NCBI GenBank assembly: GCA_007258455.2
Contig: VDFB02047230.1
Span: 154,801,797 to 154,865,796, forward strand
Direction of reading: 5' to 3'
DNA: 64,000 bases
From: Sequoia sempervirens
Taxonomy: Eukaryota; Streptophyta; Pinopsida; Cupressales; Cupressaceae
Both the position numbers and the translations under genes were made by a program. Each line of letters begins with the position of its first letter. Positions within the stretch are counted from its first letter, which is position 1. Shown here piece after piece: positions 11,091 to 23,129 of the stretch. The notes beneath the pieces were generated by a model. The model was not told the origin of the DNA, made no database searches, and was given only the letters and a program-made list of their open reading frames with translations.

Positions 11091-12955
11091 ATGGCTGAAG
11101 AAAATCCCTTTCACAGATTTCACCAAAATGACACAAATGAAATAACCCAAGAGGACATTCAAACAACACAACAAGATCCCAATTTCCATAAATTTATCGA
11201 AAAGGTCTTAGAACAAGATATGGAAAAATACCTTTTGATGCTAGCTGAAATAGGTGCAAAACTTCCAAAATATTTTGATATCAATTGATTAAAAGAAGCA
11301 CCTATGAGAACTGAAACTGAACCACAAAACACAGATCAAGTGGTAGCACTAACACATCAAATGCAAAAATTGCAACAACAACTTCAAGATATTCAAAAAG
11401 GAACCACGAAAAGGTTCTCATTACAAGACATTTGTCCTTATCCTTTTGATCCAAGTGTGGACATGATACCATTTCCTAGACATTGTGAATTCCCAAAATA
11501 CGATAAGTACAATGGTAAAATAGATCCAATTGACCATGTGAGGGAATTCAGAACCATGAGTTTAGAATTTGCACAAGAGGAAACTTATCTAACGAGGTTA
11601 TTTCCAAGGAGTTTAGGAGGTCAATGTATGGAATAGTTCTCTAAACTACAACCAGGGATTCAAACTTTTGAAGAACTAGTCAACAGGTTTATCTCACAAT
11701 TTTCCTTTAATATTCAACAAGAGGTAACAATAAAAGACCTTTACAACATGAAACAAAATAAGGGTGAGACATTCCTCTCATTTCTACAATGATGGTGAAG
11801 GTTGTTCGCTAGATATCCTCGTTCTATACTTGAAGAGGAAAAGATGGAACTATTCATGGACAACTTAACTGATGACATGAGCTATAGGCTTGAACTACAA
11901 TGTCCATCTACATTTGAGAAAGTGATTGAAAATGGGCTCAAGATCAAAGAAGCCTTGGTCAAAAGAGGGGTGATAAAACATTACAATGAAGGATCAAACA
12001 ATACAAATTCCTCAAATCACTATGGCAACAATGATAAACCAAAGTTTTGGCAAAAGAATAGAAATACTAGAAACAATGATGCTACAAATGACACACAAAA
12101 TGTGAAACTAGTATTTAATTTAACAACAACTACTGCAAATACCAATCAAAATAATGACCAAAACATCAATCAAGGTGTCAATCAAAACAACAATACAAAC
12201 AATGGAGAATCTAAACCACAATCATATCAAAGACCATCAAATTGACAAAGATTCACACCATTGGGATAAACACTAGAATCAACAATGTGAGAACTTATTG
12301 CAAATCTACTTATCACCTTACTTGAAGCAAGAAATTGGGAACCAAAAGTAAAACCATCTTGGTGGAATGATGTCGACTATTGTAACTTTCATTAAAAAAA
12401 GGACATAAAATGAATGATTGTATGTAGTTGAAACATTTAGTACAAGTTTTGATTGAGAACAAGAAAGTATTCATAGAAGGCCATCAAATGAACAATGATC
12501 ACAGTGCATTTACAAATCCTTTACCAAATTATGAAAAGGGAGAATCTTCTTCTACAAACGGTAAAGGTAAAAATTTAAACTACATTTATGACAACACTAT
12601 TCATTATATTTTTGAGGTTGAGAAAAATAGTGTCACTGATAATCAAACTGATAACATTGAAATCAATGACATCATATCACTAAACATGCTTTCAAACATA
12701 GACACATCCGACCATCAAATCAGTGTCATAAAAATTAGGGAAAAGCAAGACTACCAACCAGTCAATGTGACAAGAAGGGGGCAATACAAGGTAATATTGA
12801 AAGGAGTTGCATCTAAAACCACTACCCCCCCTTCAAATCAATACAACATAGTTGATCAACTACAGAAGATACCAACACATATATCAATATTAGAACTCCT
12901 TAAAATCTCACCATCCCATAAGGAGGTTTTGGAACAAGCTCTTGTGGCCAGATAG
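11091..12955 (+). pseudogene. gag: Ty3 gag (capsid/nucleocapsid)
   Basis: The start at 11091 sits in ACCATGGCT, a good plant context; an upstream ATG at 11004 is in the same frame. The frame holds a retrotransposon gag domain (about 11450-11950; EFPKYDKYNGKIDPIDHV, LFARYP and MELFMDNLTDDM). A Gln/Asn-rich segment follows (12000-12240), then a decayed zinc-knuckle-like CNFH...GHKMNDC near 12379-12421. Stops break it at 11286, 11634, two TGA codons around 11790, and 12243. The TGA codons sit where CGA (Arg) would be expected. A one-base shift falls in an A-run near 12395. Gag would form the particle carrying element RNA. The tail 12428-12955 has no family motif. Confidence 0.85.
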
Positions 12956-13049
12956 TACCCAACAATCTAGATGTATGTCAATTTCAAGCTATGGTGTGAC
13001 ATTTAACCACGCCTCATTGTCTATCATTTTTTGAACAAGATGATGTATC

Positions 13050-13374
13050 ACTTAATCAACCACACAATACATCCCTTCATATAGAAGTCTTAATCCATAA
13101 ACATCATTTTAAACGTGTCCTAATAGATGGTGGATCTAGTTTAAACATTTGCACTTTAAAATTGATTTGTGCACTGGGTTATTCTAATAATGCTATTGAT
13201 GCTAGAAGGAAAATCACAATAAAAGCCTATGATGAAGAAGAGAGATCCTCTAAAGGGTTGATCATGTTACCTATTCAAGTAGGACCAATTGTGAAGAATA
13301 TAGTTTTCCAAGTGCTAGAAAAGGAGCTGACATATAATATACTCTTGGGACATCCTTGGATTCACAAAATGTAA
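13050..13374 (+). pseudogene. Ty3 protease (retropepsin-like)
   Basis: The frame includes RVLIDGGSSLNIC (Asp codon 13126-13128), the active-site loop in the D-G-G-S form common in plant Ty3 elements, and ends with YNILLGHPWIH, the C-terminal retropepsin motif with a hydrophobic-hydrophobic-G pair. The domain itself is open but is cut off from gag by a stop at 12953-12955 and ends in a stop at 13374. It would cleave the gag-pol polyprotein. Confidence 0.85.
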
Positions 13375-13470
13375 GCAGTCCCCTCAACTTATCACCAGTG
13401 TTTAAATTTTCTTGTTAATTGACAATAAGTCACTATTTCAACTTATTACAATAATCCCCAATATTGTAAC

Positions 13471-14041
13471 ATGCTTAAAAAGGAACACGACACTTTTGTG
13501 CCCCATAATAGGGAGGAAAGCACTTCTAGTTCATCCAACAGTGAAAAGAAATTAAATGTTGTATCCAAGTGGGTTGAGAAAAAGGACCAATCAAAAGATA
13601 CAAGTGTTGTTGATTCCACTCTATCAAGCAATGAGGGTCAACTGAATTCTTTATCACAACAATTTCAGGAAAAGATCCAGTTAATGGACAAAGGCATGGG
13701 AGAATATTCCATTGGGAAATCTCTGTCTTTCATAGCTACTACCATCTCCAAGGTCATATGGACTGCCATCAACAATAACACAACAATCATCATAGCCTAC
13801 CATAGTTTTTGATAATATATTTGTGAAGGAAGGTACTTTAGAAGATGAATCTGAAGATAAGGCCATCCTTAATTGGCCCTACAAAGATGAGGGATCATCT
13901 ACATTAGAGAATATTAGCATAAAGATAGATCAATATGGAAAGGGAAAAGCAATATTGGAGAAAATGGGGTATGAAGGACAAGGACCTATTGGTAAAAGAA
14001 AAGAAGGCATTGTAGAACCCATCCAACCTCTCACACTTTAG
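13471..14041 (+). pseudogene. Ty3 pol linker with G-patch domain
   Basis: Between protease and reverse transcriptase a Ser/Glu/Lys-rich linker leads into a G-patch at about 13932-14037. Its glycine-spaced pattern QYGKGKAILEKMGYEGQG is followed by KRKEGIVEPIQPL. G-patch domains bind nucleic acid or activate DEAH helicases, and are known in some retroviral and plant Ty3 polyproteins between protease and reverse transcriptase. A frameshift lies between 13812 and 13823 and a stop at 14041. Confidence 0.75.
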
Positions 14042-14583
14042 CCAAAGGAAAAAACAAGACTAGGTTATACAGGGGAAACAAAAGAGGAAACCACTCATGA
14101 AGTTTTTGAAAAGATCCTTCAAATGATGATAGCTCTGAAATGGATTCTAATGAATATGAGTAGGATTCTTTATCAGAAATATCATACAAGGACATACAAG
14201 TTGATTTTATAAAATATTATGTGCCTACACATGAGGAGGGACAAAGTTTAGGGACTAGACCCCTTGTATTTGGATCACAAAATATCGATGACTCAAGTGA
14301 GGATGGACATATATCGAGTGAGATAGATTACTTGGAGGAGAGTAATATCATAGACCCTGACATCACCACTAAAATTTTTGATAAAATTTCTATAAGAACC
14401 CTCACTTTCGTTGACCCTAGCTGATCTGATGACTTTTTACCTTTAATACATCCTGAACTTATCTACTGGGAGCCAACTAAACCTATTGATATACCTATTT
14501 TTTCGAATGATGATGCTATCATTAATTTCCTTTGTAGTGACATACCTGACACAATTTCTACTCATAAATCTCGTAATGATACT

Positions 14584-15650
14584 TTGAATCAGGAGGGTGT
14601 CAAATCTCCCAATTGTAAAATTGAAAATGGGAATAATGGATCTAATGGTGAAAATCATTCAATGGCAACATTAGATCTCAAAAAAGTAAAAATAAAGAAT
14701 GCATCTGACAGTGAAAACCTTTCTAAGGCACCAAAAGATGGTAGATTTGACACCCTTCTAGATCACTATCATGAAATATCATCAATGTTGGTGGAGCCTA
14801 CACAGTCTATCAATATTGGCACAATAGAAAAAGCAAAGACTCTACATCTGGCAGCATCTATGATTGAACAAGAAAAGCCAGAATTTACCAAATTCTTTGA
14901 AGAAAGACACATTAACTTTTATTGGTCTTACTCTGATATGCCAGGGTTAAATCCAAATCTTTTGATGCATCATTTATCTCTACCATCAGGGATAAAACCG
15001 GTAAAGAAAAAACTAAGGAAAATGCATTTGCCTATCACCTTGTTGGTAAAGGAAAAGTTGAAAAAGTTGTTAGATGCAAGATTCATCAGATCTATTGATT
15101 ACACTGAGTGGATTTCTAATATTGTACCTTTTTCTAAACTAGATAACAGTATCAGAATATGCACTGACTTCAGAGATCTAAACAAGGAATGTCCAAAGGA
15201 TGATTTTCCTTTACCAAACATTGACATTATTGTAGATTTAACAGTAGGACATGCCATGTTATCATTAATGGACATATTTTCAAGCTACAACTAAATCAAG
15301 ATAGCACTAGAAGATGAGGAGAATATAGTATTCACATGTCCATGGGGCACATTCTATTGGAACGTCATACCCTTTGGGTTGAAAAATTCAAGGGCCACAT
15401 ATCAGTGGGAAATGACCACTATCTTCCATGACATGATGCATACCTTTATGGAAGATTACGTGGATGATATACTAGCAAATTCATATACCAGAGAAGGGAA
15501 TCTAGAGATCCTAGATAGAACCTTTACCAAGATGGAGAAGTTCAATGTTAGATTAAATCCTAAGAAATGTGTGTTTGGGGTTACATCAGCAAAGCTCCTA
15601 GGATAAATAGTGTCAGAAAAGGGTATCAAAGTGGATCTTGCTAACGTCAA
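14584..15650 (+). pseudogene. pol: Ty3 reverse transcriptase
   Basis: Typical Ty3 order: LSLPSGIKPVKKKLRKM, then LLDARFIRSIDYTEWISN, then RICTDFRDLNKECPKDDFPL, motif A region LSLMDIFSSYN, and the catalytic YVDDIL at 15457-15474 with both Asp present. The reading is broken by TAA at 15292-15294, where Gln is usual, and again near 15604. Downstream connection and thumb sequences run into the RNase H region. It would copy element RNA into DNA. Confidence 0.93.
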
Positions 15651-15849
15651 GGCTATAATGGAAATTCTACCACCGAAGAATATCAGTCAACTATAGTCTC
15701 TACAGGGCAAGCTACAATCAATCAGGAGATTTATCTCCCAATTAGTAGACAAAATTCATCCATTTAATTACTTTCTACATAAGAATGTCTTGTTCAAATG
15801 GGATCAAGGGTATGAAACAACTTTCAATCAAATAAAACAATATCTCATG

Positions 15850-16140
15850 TCACCACCCATACTCATGCCACCTACATAAGATAGACATTTATTACTATAC
15901 ATTGCAACAACATAGATTTCTTTCAGGGCTTTATTAGCACAAGAAGATCTTGTAGGAAAAGTACACGCTATCTATTATATCAATAGGACTTTGAATGGTT
16001 ATGAAATAAATTACACCTTTATTGAGAAAGCTTGTTTGGTGGTGGTGTTTTCTATCCAGTAGTTGCAACATTACATGTTAACCCACATGGTTAAACTCAT
16101 AGCAAACATTGATCCATTAAAGTATTTACTCAATAAATCT
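15850..16140 (+). pseudogene. Ty3 RNase H, first domain
   Basis: The broken frame contains LLLYIATT, LLAQEDLVGKVHAIYYINRTL, EKACLVVVFSIQ and LQHYMLTHMVKLI, the usual tether and RNase H pattern after Ty3 reverse transcriptases. Several TAG stops interrupt it. In Tat-type elements this domain is often degenerate and a second RNase H follows, as it does here. Confidence 0.75.
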
Positions 16141-16246
16141 TCCCTAACATGAAGAATAGAAAAGTGGGTCATGATCTTAAGTGAATTTGACATCTAGTAT
16201 GTAGACCAAAGAGCCATCAAGGGTTAGGTAATAGTTGACCAATTAG

Positions 16247-16734
16247 TTGAAGCTCCGCTACCATAATCATCCAACGAGTATTGAATTCCCTGATGCAGAC
16301 ATTCTCACTATGACCACACAACAATGTTTGCTTTACTTTGATGGATCATTTACACAATGTGGGTTAGGTGCGGGGATTATGTTTGTTACACCTCAAGGAT
16401 ATACCATCCCAAAGTCATATAGACTCATGTTTCCATGCACAAATAATGTAGCAAATATGAGGCATTAATCATTGGCATCAAAGTGGTAGTTGAATGGAAG
16501 ATCACAAAGCTACAAGTATATGGAGATTCACAACTAGTCATTTATCAAGTAAATGATGAATATCAAACCAAAGATGAGAAGTTGATGTTGTATAATAACA
16601 TGGTGGATGACCTCAAAAAGTACTTTCTAGAGATCAAATTTGAACATATTCCAAGGGAAAAAAACAAGGTTGTTGATGCAATGGCAAAAAATTGCTTCTC
16701 TATTGCAAATTCCAAAAAAGCGAGGTCGTTATGA
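16247..16734 (+). pseudogene. Ty3 second RNase H (RVT_3 / archaeal-like type)
   Basis: LLYFDGSFTQCGLGAGI supplies the first Asp. EALIIGIKVV supplies the Glu, but in another frame: the frame shifts by one base near 16455. YGDSQLVIYQV supplies the second Asp and REKNKVVDAMAK the fourth acidic residue. A dual RNase H layout marks the Tat lineage of plant Ty3 elements. The single-base shift inactivates this copy. Confidence 0.85.
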
Positions 16735-16879
16735 GTTTATGGTAGAAAAAGTGTCTAATCTTGCATATGAAAATCCTAAATCTCAAACCATATACCATTT
16801 TGTTGACATTGAATCCTCAATTTATGGAAAGACGTACGTTTACCTGGAAGACAATATCCTTCCTCTTGATCTTTCCATA

Positions 16880-18071
16880 AACCAAAAATGTAATTTCATT
16901 CGCCAAACCGCATGACATGCCTTAATTACTAACATAATTTACCATCGAGGTCTAGATGGTACTCTTCTTCGATTTCTAGAACATAACGAGTCTGAGACAA
17001 CTTTACGTGATGTTCATGAAGGTATTTGTGGCACTCATTCAAGTGGACTAACTCTAGCAAAGAAATCCTCCGTTTGGGATATTACTGGCCAAATATGGAG
17101 GAGTCTTATTAGTTTGTTAAGAAATGCCAGAAATGTTAGATCCATGGTAACTTAATCCATGCACGAGCACGAGAATTGCAACCATTTACTTCAACATGAC
17201 CCTTTTGTCAGTGGGGACTGAACTTGGTAGGAAAAATTAATCTGTCTTCATCCAATGGACAAAAATTTACAATCACAACAATTGAATACTTTACAAAGTG
17301 GATAGAAGCGGTTCCCTTAACAAAAATCACTAGAAAGCATATTTCATCTTTCATTCTGAATTACCTCATTTGTCGGTATGGCATACCTTAGTCCATTGTA
17401 ATAGATAATGGTAGACCTTTTAAGAACTAGGATGTCTAGGAATTTTGTGAAAGGTTTCATATCCAACATCATTTTTCAACACCGTACTATCCTCAAGGAA
17501 ATGGCCAAGTAGAGGCCTCCAACAAAACAATTCTAAAAATTCTAAAGAAAACGGTCAATGATGTTGGACATGATTGGCACAGTCAATTAAACCTGCTCTC
17601 TCGGCATACATAACCAACATTAGAATACCAACATGAGCTACACCATATGCCTTGGTATATGGATCAGAGTTCATCCTACCTATTTAGGTGGAAATACCAT
17701 CACTCCATGTATCACTGAAGGGTAATATTACATATGAGGATTATAGAGTGTCCAAACTTCAAGAACTAGAATTGTTGGATGAACGTTATCAAAAAGTTGT
17801 AAACCATTTAAAGCAATACCAATAGAGAATTTCCAAAAGCTACAGTCATAGGGTAAAACCTAGAATCTTTCAGGTTGGTGACTTGGTCCTAAAGGAAAAC
17901 CCTAGAAATCAACAGAATAGGGAAAAGAAAGGAAAATTTGAACCTAAATGGCTAGGTCCCTATGTTTTCACATCAGTCTATGGATTTGGGGCCTATCAAC
18001 TATCTGCACTTGAAGGGGATCTATTCGATGAACCTATCAACAATATCCATCTCAAAAATTTCTACACCTGA
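16880..18071 (+). pseudogene. Ty3 integrase
   Basis: Zinc-binding HHCC region: GICGTHSSG near 17023-17045 and a C-x2-C in KKCQKC near 17120. In the DDE core the first catalytic position reads LNLVG, with Asn (codon 17221-17223) where Asp is expected. The second Asp is present in IDNGRPF (codon 17404-17406) and the Glu in GQVEASNK (codon 17512-17514), giving exact D-x35-E spacing. The C-terminal KWLGPYVFTSVYGFGAYQL is the usual tail and ends at 18071. No chromodomain is seen. Multiple stops and shifts occur. It would insert the cDNA copy into the genome. Confidence 0.9.
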
Positions 18072-20039
18072 ATCACCTAGTGCATGGTTCAAGTCCTAAA
18101 AAAATGGTTGTCTTGATGAAAACCTTGCAAACAGGTGTCTTGGTGATAGAAAATACAAAAAAAATTATAAAAGGGAAAAAAAAATTAGAAAAGGGAAAAA
18201 GACAAAAAAAATGAAAAAGGGAAAAATACAAAAAAATCATAAATTCTAAAAAAGTGCAATAAAAACATGTAGTGAAAACCTGGAAACAAGCACTACTTGT
18301 GATTTAAACTAGTAGTTCCATCTATTAGAGACATATCATGGTCGTTCACTTTCACCATCATTTTCATCCAATATCAGATCATTGCAACGTGATCATGTCT
18401 CACCCTAGCTTGGGGGAAAAATCCTGAACTCACTGGGGCAATAAACTTTGAGCATAATCAAATAGACAAACATCATTACAACAAATGTGTCAAACAAAAC
18501 CAAAACACAATGAAAAGACAACATTTGGAAATCAATCATACATGATCAAAACACTCATCGAAAAGCATAAAATTAGGTTTTTCAAATCAAAATGGATGAT
18601 CTAATTTGAATAATGACTAAAATACTTTAAGCAAAGGTTGAATTTTTGTACCTTGATCTTTGTTATCATTTCTTTGGAGAAACTCGATGATGTGTTAACT
18701 AGAGAAGCTAGAAATAAGAATGATATTTTCTTTTTCTGTTGTTTGTGAATTAATTATTTATTGTGTGAATTGTCACGAGACGTGCTCTACAAAGTATCAT
18801 TGATGACATTCTGAATTCACACACTATAATGATTAATTCTTGTCTATTTACACAAGAAATGCTCAGGTCATCTCGGTTTAATTATACCTAGATGCTTGTG
18901 TTCACTTGCAATATCAAAAATCATGAAAGTAGTACTCAGGTCATCATGGTCTAAATTATACCATCGATGCTTGTACTCACTTTCAACATTTTAAAGGCTC
19001 CATGATGATAAAAAGAAAAATAAATGGACTGTTAAGGTTCCAATGTTTGCATGTAGATTTGCATGATAAAATTAGATTGCATTCATTTTAGTTTTACATT
19101 TGTGGAGTATTTTGGTCCAAAGATGGGTAACCAATTTGTAAACAATGTTAACTTTCCTTATTAATGGATTGAGTATACTTGAAATTGACAAAAACATCAT
19201 CATTATCATGTAGTTGCATAATCATTTCCATTGCATACATTAGAAAATAGTATTATATCATTTCATCATTCAAACATTTGATCATATAATTTTCATTAAT
19301 CATGTCATTTCTTCATTTATGTATAACATCACAAAATTGAATGAGAAAAAAAACTATAAAAAAAAATCTCTATATTAATTGCATTTTCATTCATCCATTC
19401 ATCATATCATAGAACATATGATAAAATTATCATTATATGCATCATTCATTTATCCATTCATCATATCATATATTTGCATTTAAAATACAAAAACTAAAAT
19501 AAAATGCACATATCATATTTACATCATTACTCATATGTCATTTGAAACATCATATTCAAAATCATGCATTAGTTACATTATCATATCATTTGGATATATG
19601 CATCATCATACATCTATTATCCATTATCATCCAACACACATCATGCATCCATACATCATCATTATTCACATATCACATTTTAAAATCATAAATCATAGCA
19701 TATCATCATGATCATGCATCCATAATAGTATCATATAGATCATCACATAACATATAGAACATAGGAATTAAATGCATGCATCATAGAACCATATAGAACA
19801 CATATAAATAAATTAATCCTCCGCATACCATATAGATCTCAAAATCATAGTGTCAAGTATACAATGATGTCTAAAATGTAAGGAGATGTAACATTAAATA
19901 TGGTTGTAAATCAAAAAACTAGAGTATACATCATATCTCAAAATACATCAGGAAGTACAATCATATGGCTATGTGTTGCTAGCTCTGGATGGTGTAGGCA
20001 TCTTTGGACCAGTCCCTCCACCACCAGACGTACTAGGAT
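18072..20039. other. Ty3 3' spacer, A-rich and CAT-rich
   Basis: Starts with an A-rich tract of repeated AAAAGGGAAAAA (about 18150-18245). From about 19200 to 19830 it is a low-complexity stretch of ATCATATCATTCAT words. No coding motif was seen. The antisense frame begins beyond it. Confidence 0.5.
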
Positions 20040-21745
20040 CTCTCAGGTCTCTCAGAAGAGGTTGTGTAACACCCCTACTCATGGTCCTAGACTGGCTCCT
20101 ACAGATCGAGACTGGGCATAACTCACTCTTTGCTCAGAGAGAACTACATCATGGTACCACCCTCTATAGTACTCTACCTCCCGACCTACATGGAGAAACT
20201 CTCTCATATAATCTGCTATAGATGTACCATCAACCAATCTCTGTAACCTCTTGGCTTTCAATTGTGCTTGCTCTACAACCCATCTGGCTACATCTTTCTT
20301 CGTTGTCAATGAGGCAATTTGTGCTTGAGCAGCTACCAACTGTCTGTGTACCTGAGCGAGAGTCTACGCATGAGACTAGGCCTAAGTCTACATCTGGGTT
20401 TGTGTCTAAACCAATAAACCCCATGCCTATATATACTGCCCCTATAAGGTTTGCACCTACACCTGTAAACTGGCAATCTATGTCTATTGATGTTGTGAAG
20501 GTACCCCAATTTGAACACGTTGCTTCATAGGAGCTACCAATGATCGCCTCTTACGAGGCACCATATAATCCTACACATCTATAGCTACACCCAACCCTCT
20601 CCTCCTCCTCTCCAGGTAGTGGCACTAGCTCATCAAGAAAAGTAATTCGTGGAAAGGGATGTAGAGATAGATACTCTGCATAATCTATTGTAATAGGTGC
20701 CTCAATAATATTAGGACGAATCTCGTAGACTAAAGGTTGTAAACCCTAGTACTCCTCAATGACAACATCATATGAAAGGCGGGGTCCCTAATCTGTAGAA
20801 TCTATCTGATGATGGCCATAATGGGAAACACCCTGGGGCATGCCTTGTATGATACCATACTGCATGAGCACTCTCCTAAACAAAAATCTCTCTAAAACCC
20901 AATGAGTCTAACCAATCAACAACATCGACTGAGAAAGGTATGGAAACTAAATATCATTGTCATCCCAGTGCTCATAATCTAGATAAGGTCACCACATCAT
21001 AGTCTCTACATCATCCAACACTCTCTTCCAGTGCTCCAACTTACCTAGTCTAGGCTGAGTAAGTCGAACTGCATAAATATGCACATATGGCCTCATGGCA
21101 GGCCATTGTCTCACCATCATTGGATGAGTAACAACTATATGCTCCCACACCCACACCTGTAGTAATGTAATGCTTGAGGACAAACTATGACCTCAGAGGT
21201 AGACAACCGAATGCAAATCATGATAAAGATGGGCAAGCATACACATGCCCCATGCATATCTGGTACTATGAACAATCATACTCTCCAAAACATGGCCCCA
21301 ACCAATAGAAAGTCCCTTTGACCTGTGATCAGGACAAAGGAACCCTCAAATAAAACCAACAAGAATAGAAGGTAGGGTGGCATAGGCATCCACCATATCA
21401 TGTCATGGAATCTTGTATCCACAAATCGTATCATCCTGAAATACTCTGTAGAGAGCATCAGTCCCGCCCTACTTTGAAGAATCATAAACTAAAATGTCAC
21501 CAACAATGGGTATCCTCAAAATACACCAAATATCCTCAGGAGTGACTGTCATCTCACTTGTAGGAAGGTGGAAGGTATTATGCTCACTATTCCACCTCTC
21601 GGCTAAGGCTCTCAGGAGACCTCGATTAATCCTAATTTGGGGAATATCTAATAGAGAAGACAAACCACAACGCGTAATGATTGTTGTCTCAAGTTGCACT
21701 AGCTGTGCTATCAAATCAAATGTCCTAGGGAACTGCTCTCAAATC
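20040..21745 (-). pseudogene. Antisense plant mobile domain (PMD / MAIN-like) reading frame inside the Ty3 element
   Basis: Read on the minus strand from about 21745, it contains LLRALAERWNSEHNTFHLP then EMTVTPEDIWCILRIPI (21500-21660), the signature of the plant mobile domain (PF10536). Further PMD landmarks follow in order: a segment with LLQVWVWEHI near 21130-21165, RPYVHIYAVR near 21085, RRVLMQYGIIQGMP near 20840-20880, and an Ala/Gln-rich possible coiled coil near 20230-20340. Length about 560 codons. It is broken by many stops; one TGA near 20988 sits where Arg (CGA) is likely. It lies in the 3' region opposite in direction to gag-pol, where some Tat-type elements are known to carry extra frames. 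Whether it served the element or was captured from the host is unknown. Confidence 0.85.
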
Positions 21746-21884
21746 TACAGGTTCCTCAATGACTCCTATCATCATGAAATATTCAAAGTCAGTACTCTTT
21801 TTCAAATCATTAAACATCAATCAGCCTATCAAATCTAAACAACTCTAGTGAGATTTTGTTCAAATCTCATGAGCAATCTATCAT

Positions 21885-22075
21885 TGAACCTCACCTATCA
21901 TGAGGTCAATCATCAATCTTAAAATTGTACCTCACCTATCATGAGGTCAATTAATCAAATCAACCTCGCCTATCATGAGGTTTATCAATCAAACTATAAT
22001 TATTCCTCGCCTATCATGAGGATAATTATCATCAATCAATCATCAGACCTTTCCTATCATGAGGTTGAACATCAT
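21885..22075 (-). repeat. Five copies of a CCTATCATGAGG motif upstream of the antisense PMD frame
   Basis: CCTCACCTATCATGAGGTCA and close variants occur near 21892, 21930, 21963, 22006 and 22047. Each can pair CCTC with GAGG across a short loop. The cluster lies just 5' of the antisense PMD frame, where its promoter would be. Confidence 0.7.
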
Positions 22076-22189
22076 CAACTTTATTGAGATCATCAATCAT
22101 ATCAAATCAACGGCTGGCATGATAAAAAATGATAAAATCAAGGAAAAATTTGACAAAATACATCACTTTGACTTGAATGAGCTAAAATA

Positions 22190-22545
22190 GTGTTTTTATG
22201 CGCCACAATATCATATGCACCATTAAAACACCTCGATGTGCTAAAATAGGTGATCAAAATGTTATTTCATCAGATGCACCATTTCAGGAGGTAAATGCGC
22301 TTCAGGAAGTCAATGCGCTATATCATGGATGTGCTACTTTACCCTACGGATGTGCCATGATAGCCTATGCGCTACTTTAACCTAAGTATGTGCTAAATGA
22401 TCTATCCTAGGTGCTAAAACAATGTATGCACTATTTCAACCTACATATGTGCTACAAAAATTGACCTATGCACTAAACTAGTGTATATGCTAGAAAAGTA
22501 AGTAGATGTGCTACATCAGGTGATGTATGCGCTAAAAGAATTCAA
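22190..22545 (-). repeat. Antisense array of GCGCAT motifs
   Basis: On the plus strand TATGCGCTA, GATGTGCTAC and TATGCACTA recur every 20-28 bp. On the minus strand these are TAGCGCATA and TAGCACATC, the same motif family as the sense arrays at 8490-8790 and 10370-10640. Confidence 0.65.
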
Positions 22546-23115
22546 AAATTTACAACTAAATAAAATGCACAAAAATTTGAGAAAACAAAAAAAATGAGGT
22601 TCATGAGTACGTCCCAGAGGTCCATAGGTGGTTGGGTGGTTGCGTCGATGAACATGCTCGAAATGGTGAGTGTGGTAGGGGATTGACATTTTGCTCCAAA
22701 AATCTCCAAATCACTCTCAAATTTCAAAACTTAAATTGCACAAATGAATTTTAAATCACCCTTTTTAGCTTTTTAATAGAGTGATTAAAGGTTATTTTTA
22801 TGGGATTTATTTAATTTCTTTTCAAAGAGACTTAATTCAAATTTCATCACAGAGGCATCTTTCAAACTATTTGTTAGGAGATAAATTATTTCATCATCAT
22901 ATCTTATCAAATCATTAGAAAATCATGAAAATTTTGAAAAAATCAAAAAATTCAAAAAAATAAAAAATTCATCAATTTATCTCCTGAGGGGGCATATATT
23001 CATCATCACAACAAAATCAACATCTGGGGACATCTAGGGCATACTAAATTTTTTTTGTTGATACTAGCAACAGCAGCAAAATTTTGTTTGAAGCAATGCG
23101 TAAATACATCACTTC
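22546..23115. other. Ty3 3' untranslated region
   Basis: AT-rich with A-runs around 22920-22970. The 22542-22727 minus frame is short and featureless. Nothing else recognised. Confidence 0.45.
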
Positions 23116-23129
23116 AAAGAGGGGAAAAA
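23116..23129 (+). promoter_or_regulatory. Polypurine tract of the Ty3 element
   Basis: AAAGAGGGGAAAAA directly abuts the TG of the 3' LTR, the expected position and composition for the plus-strand primer. Confidence 0.85.
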
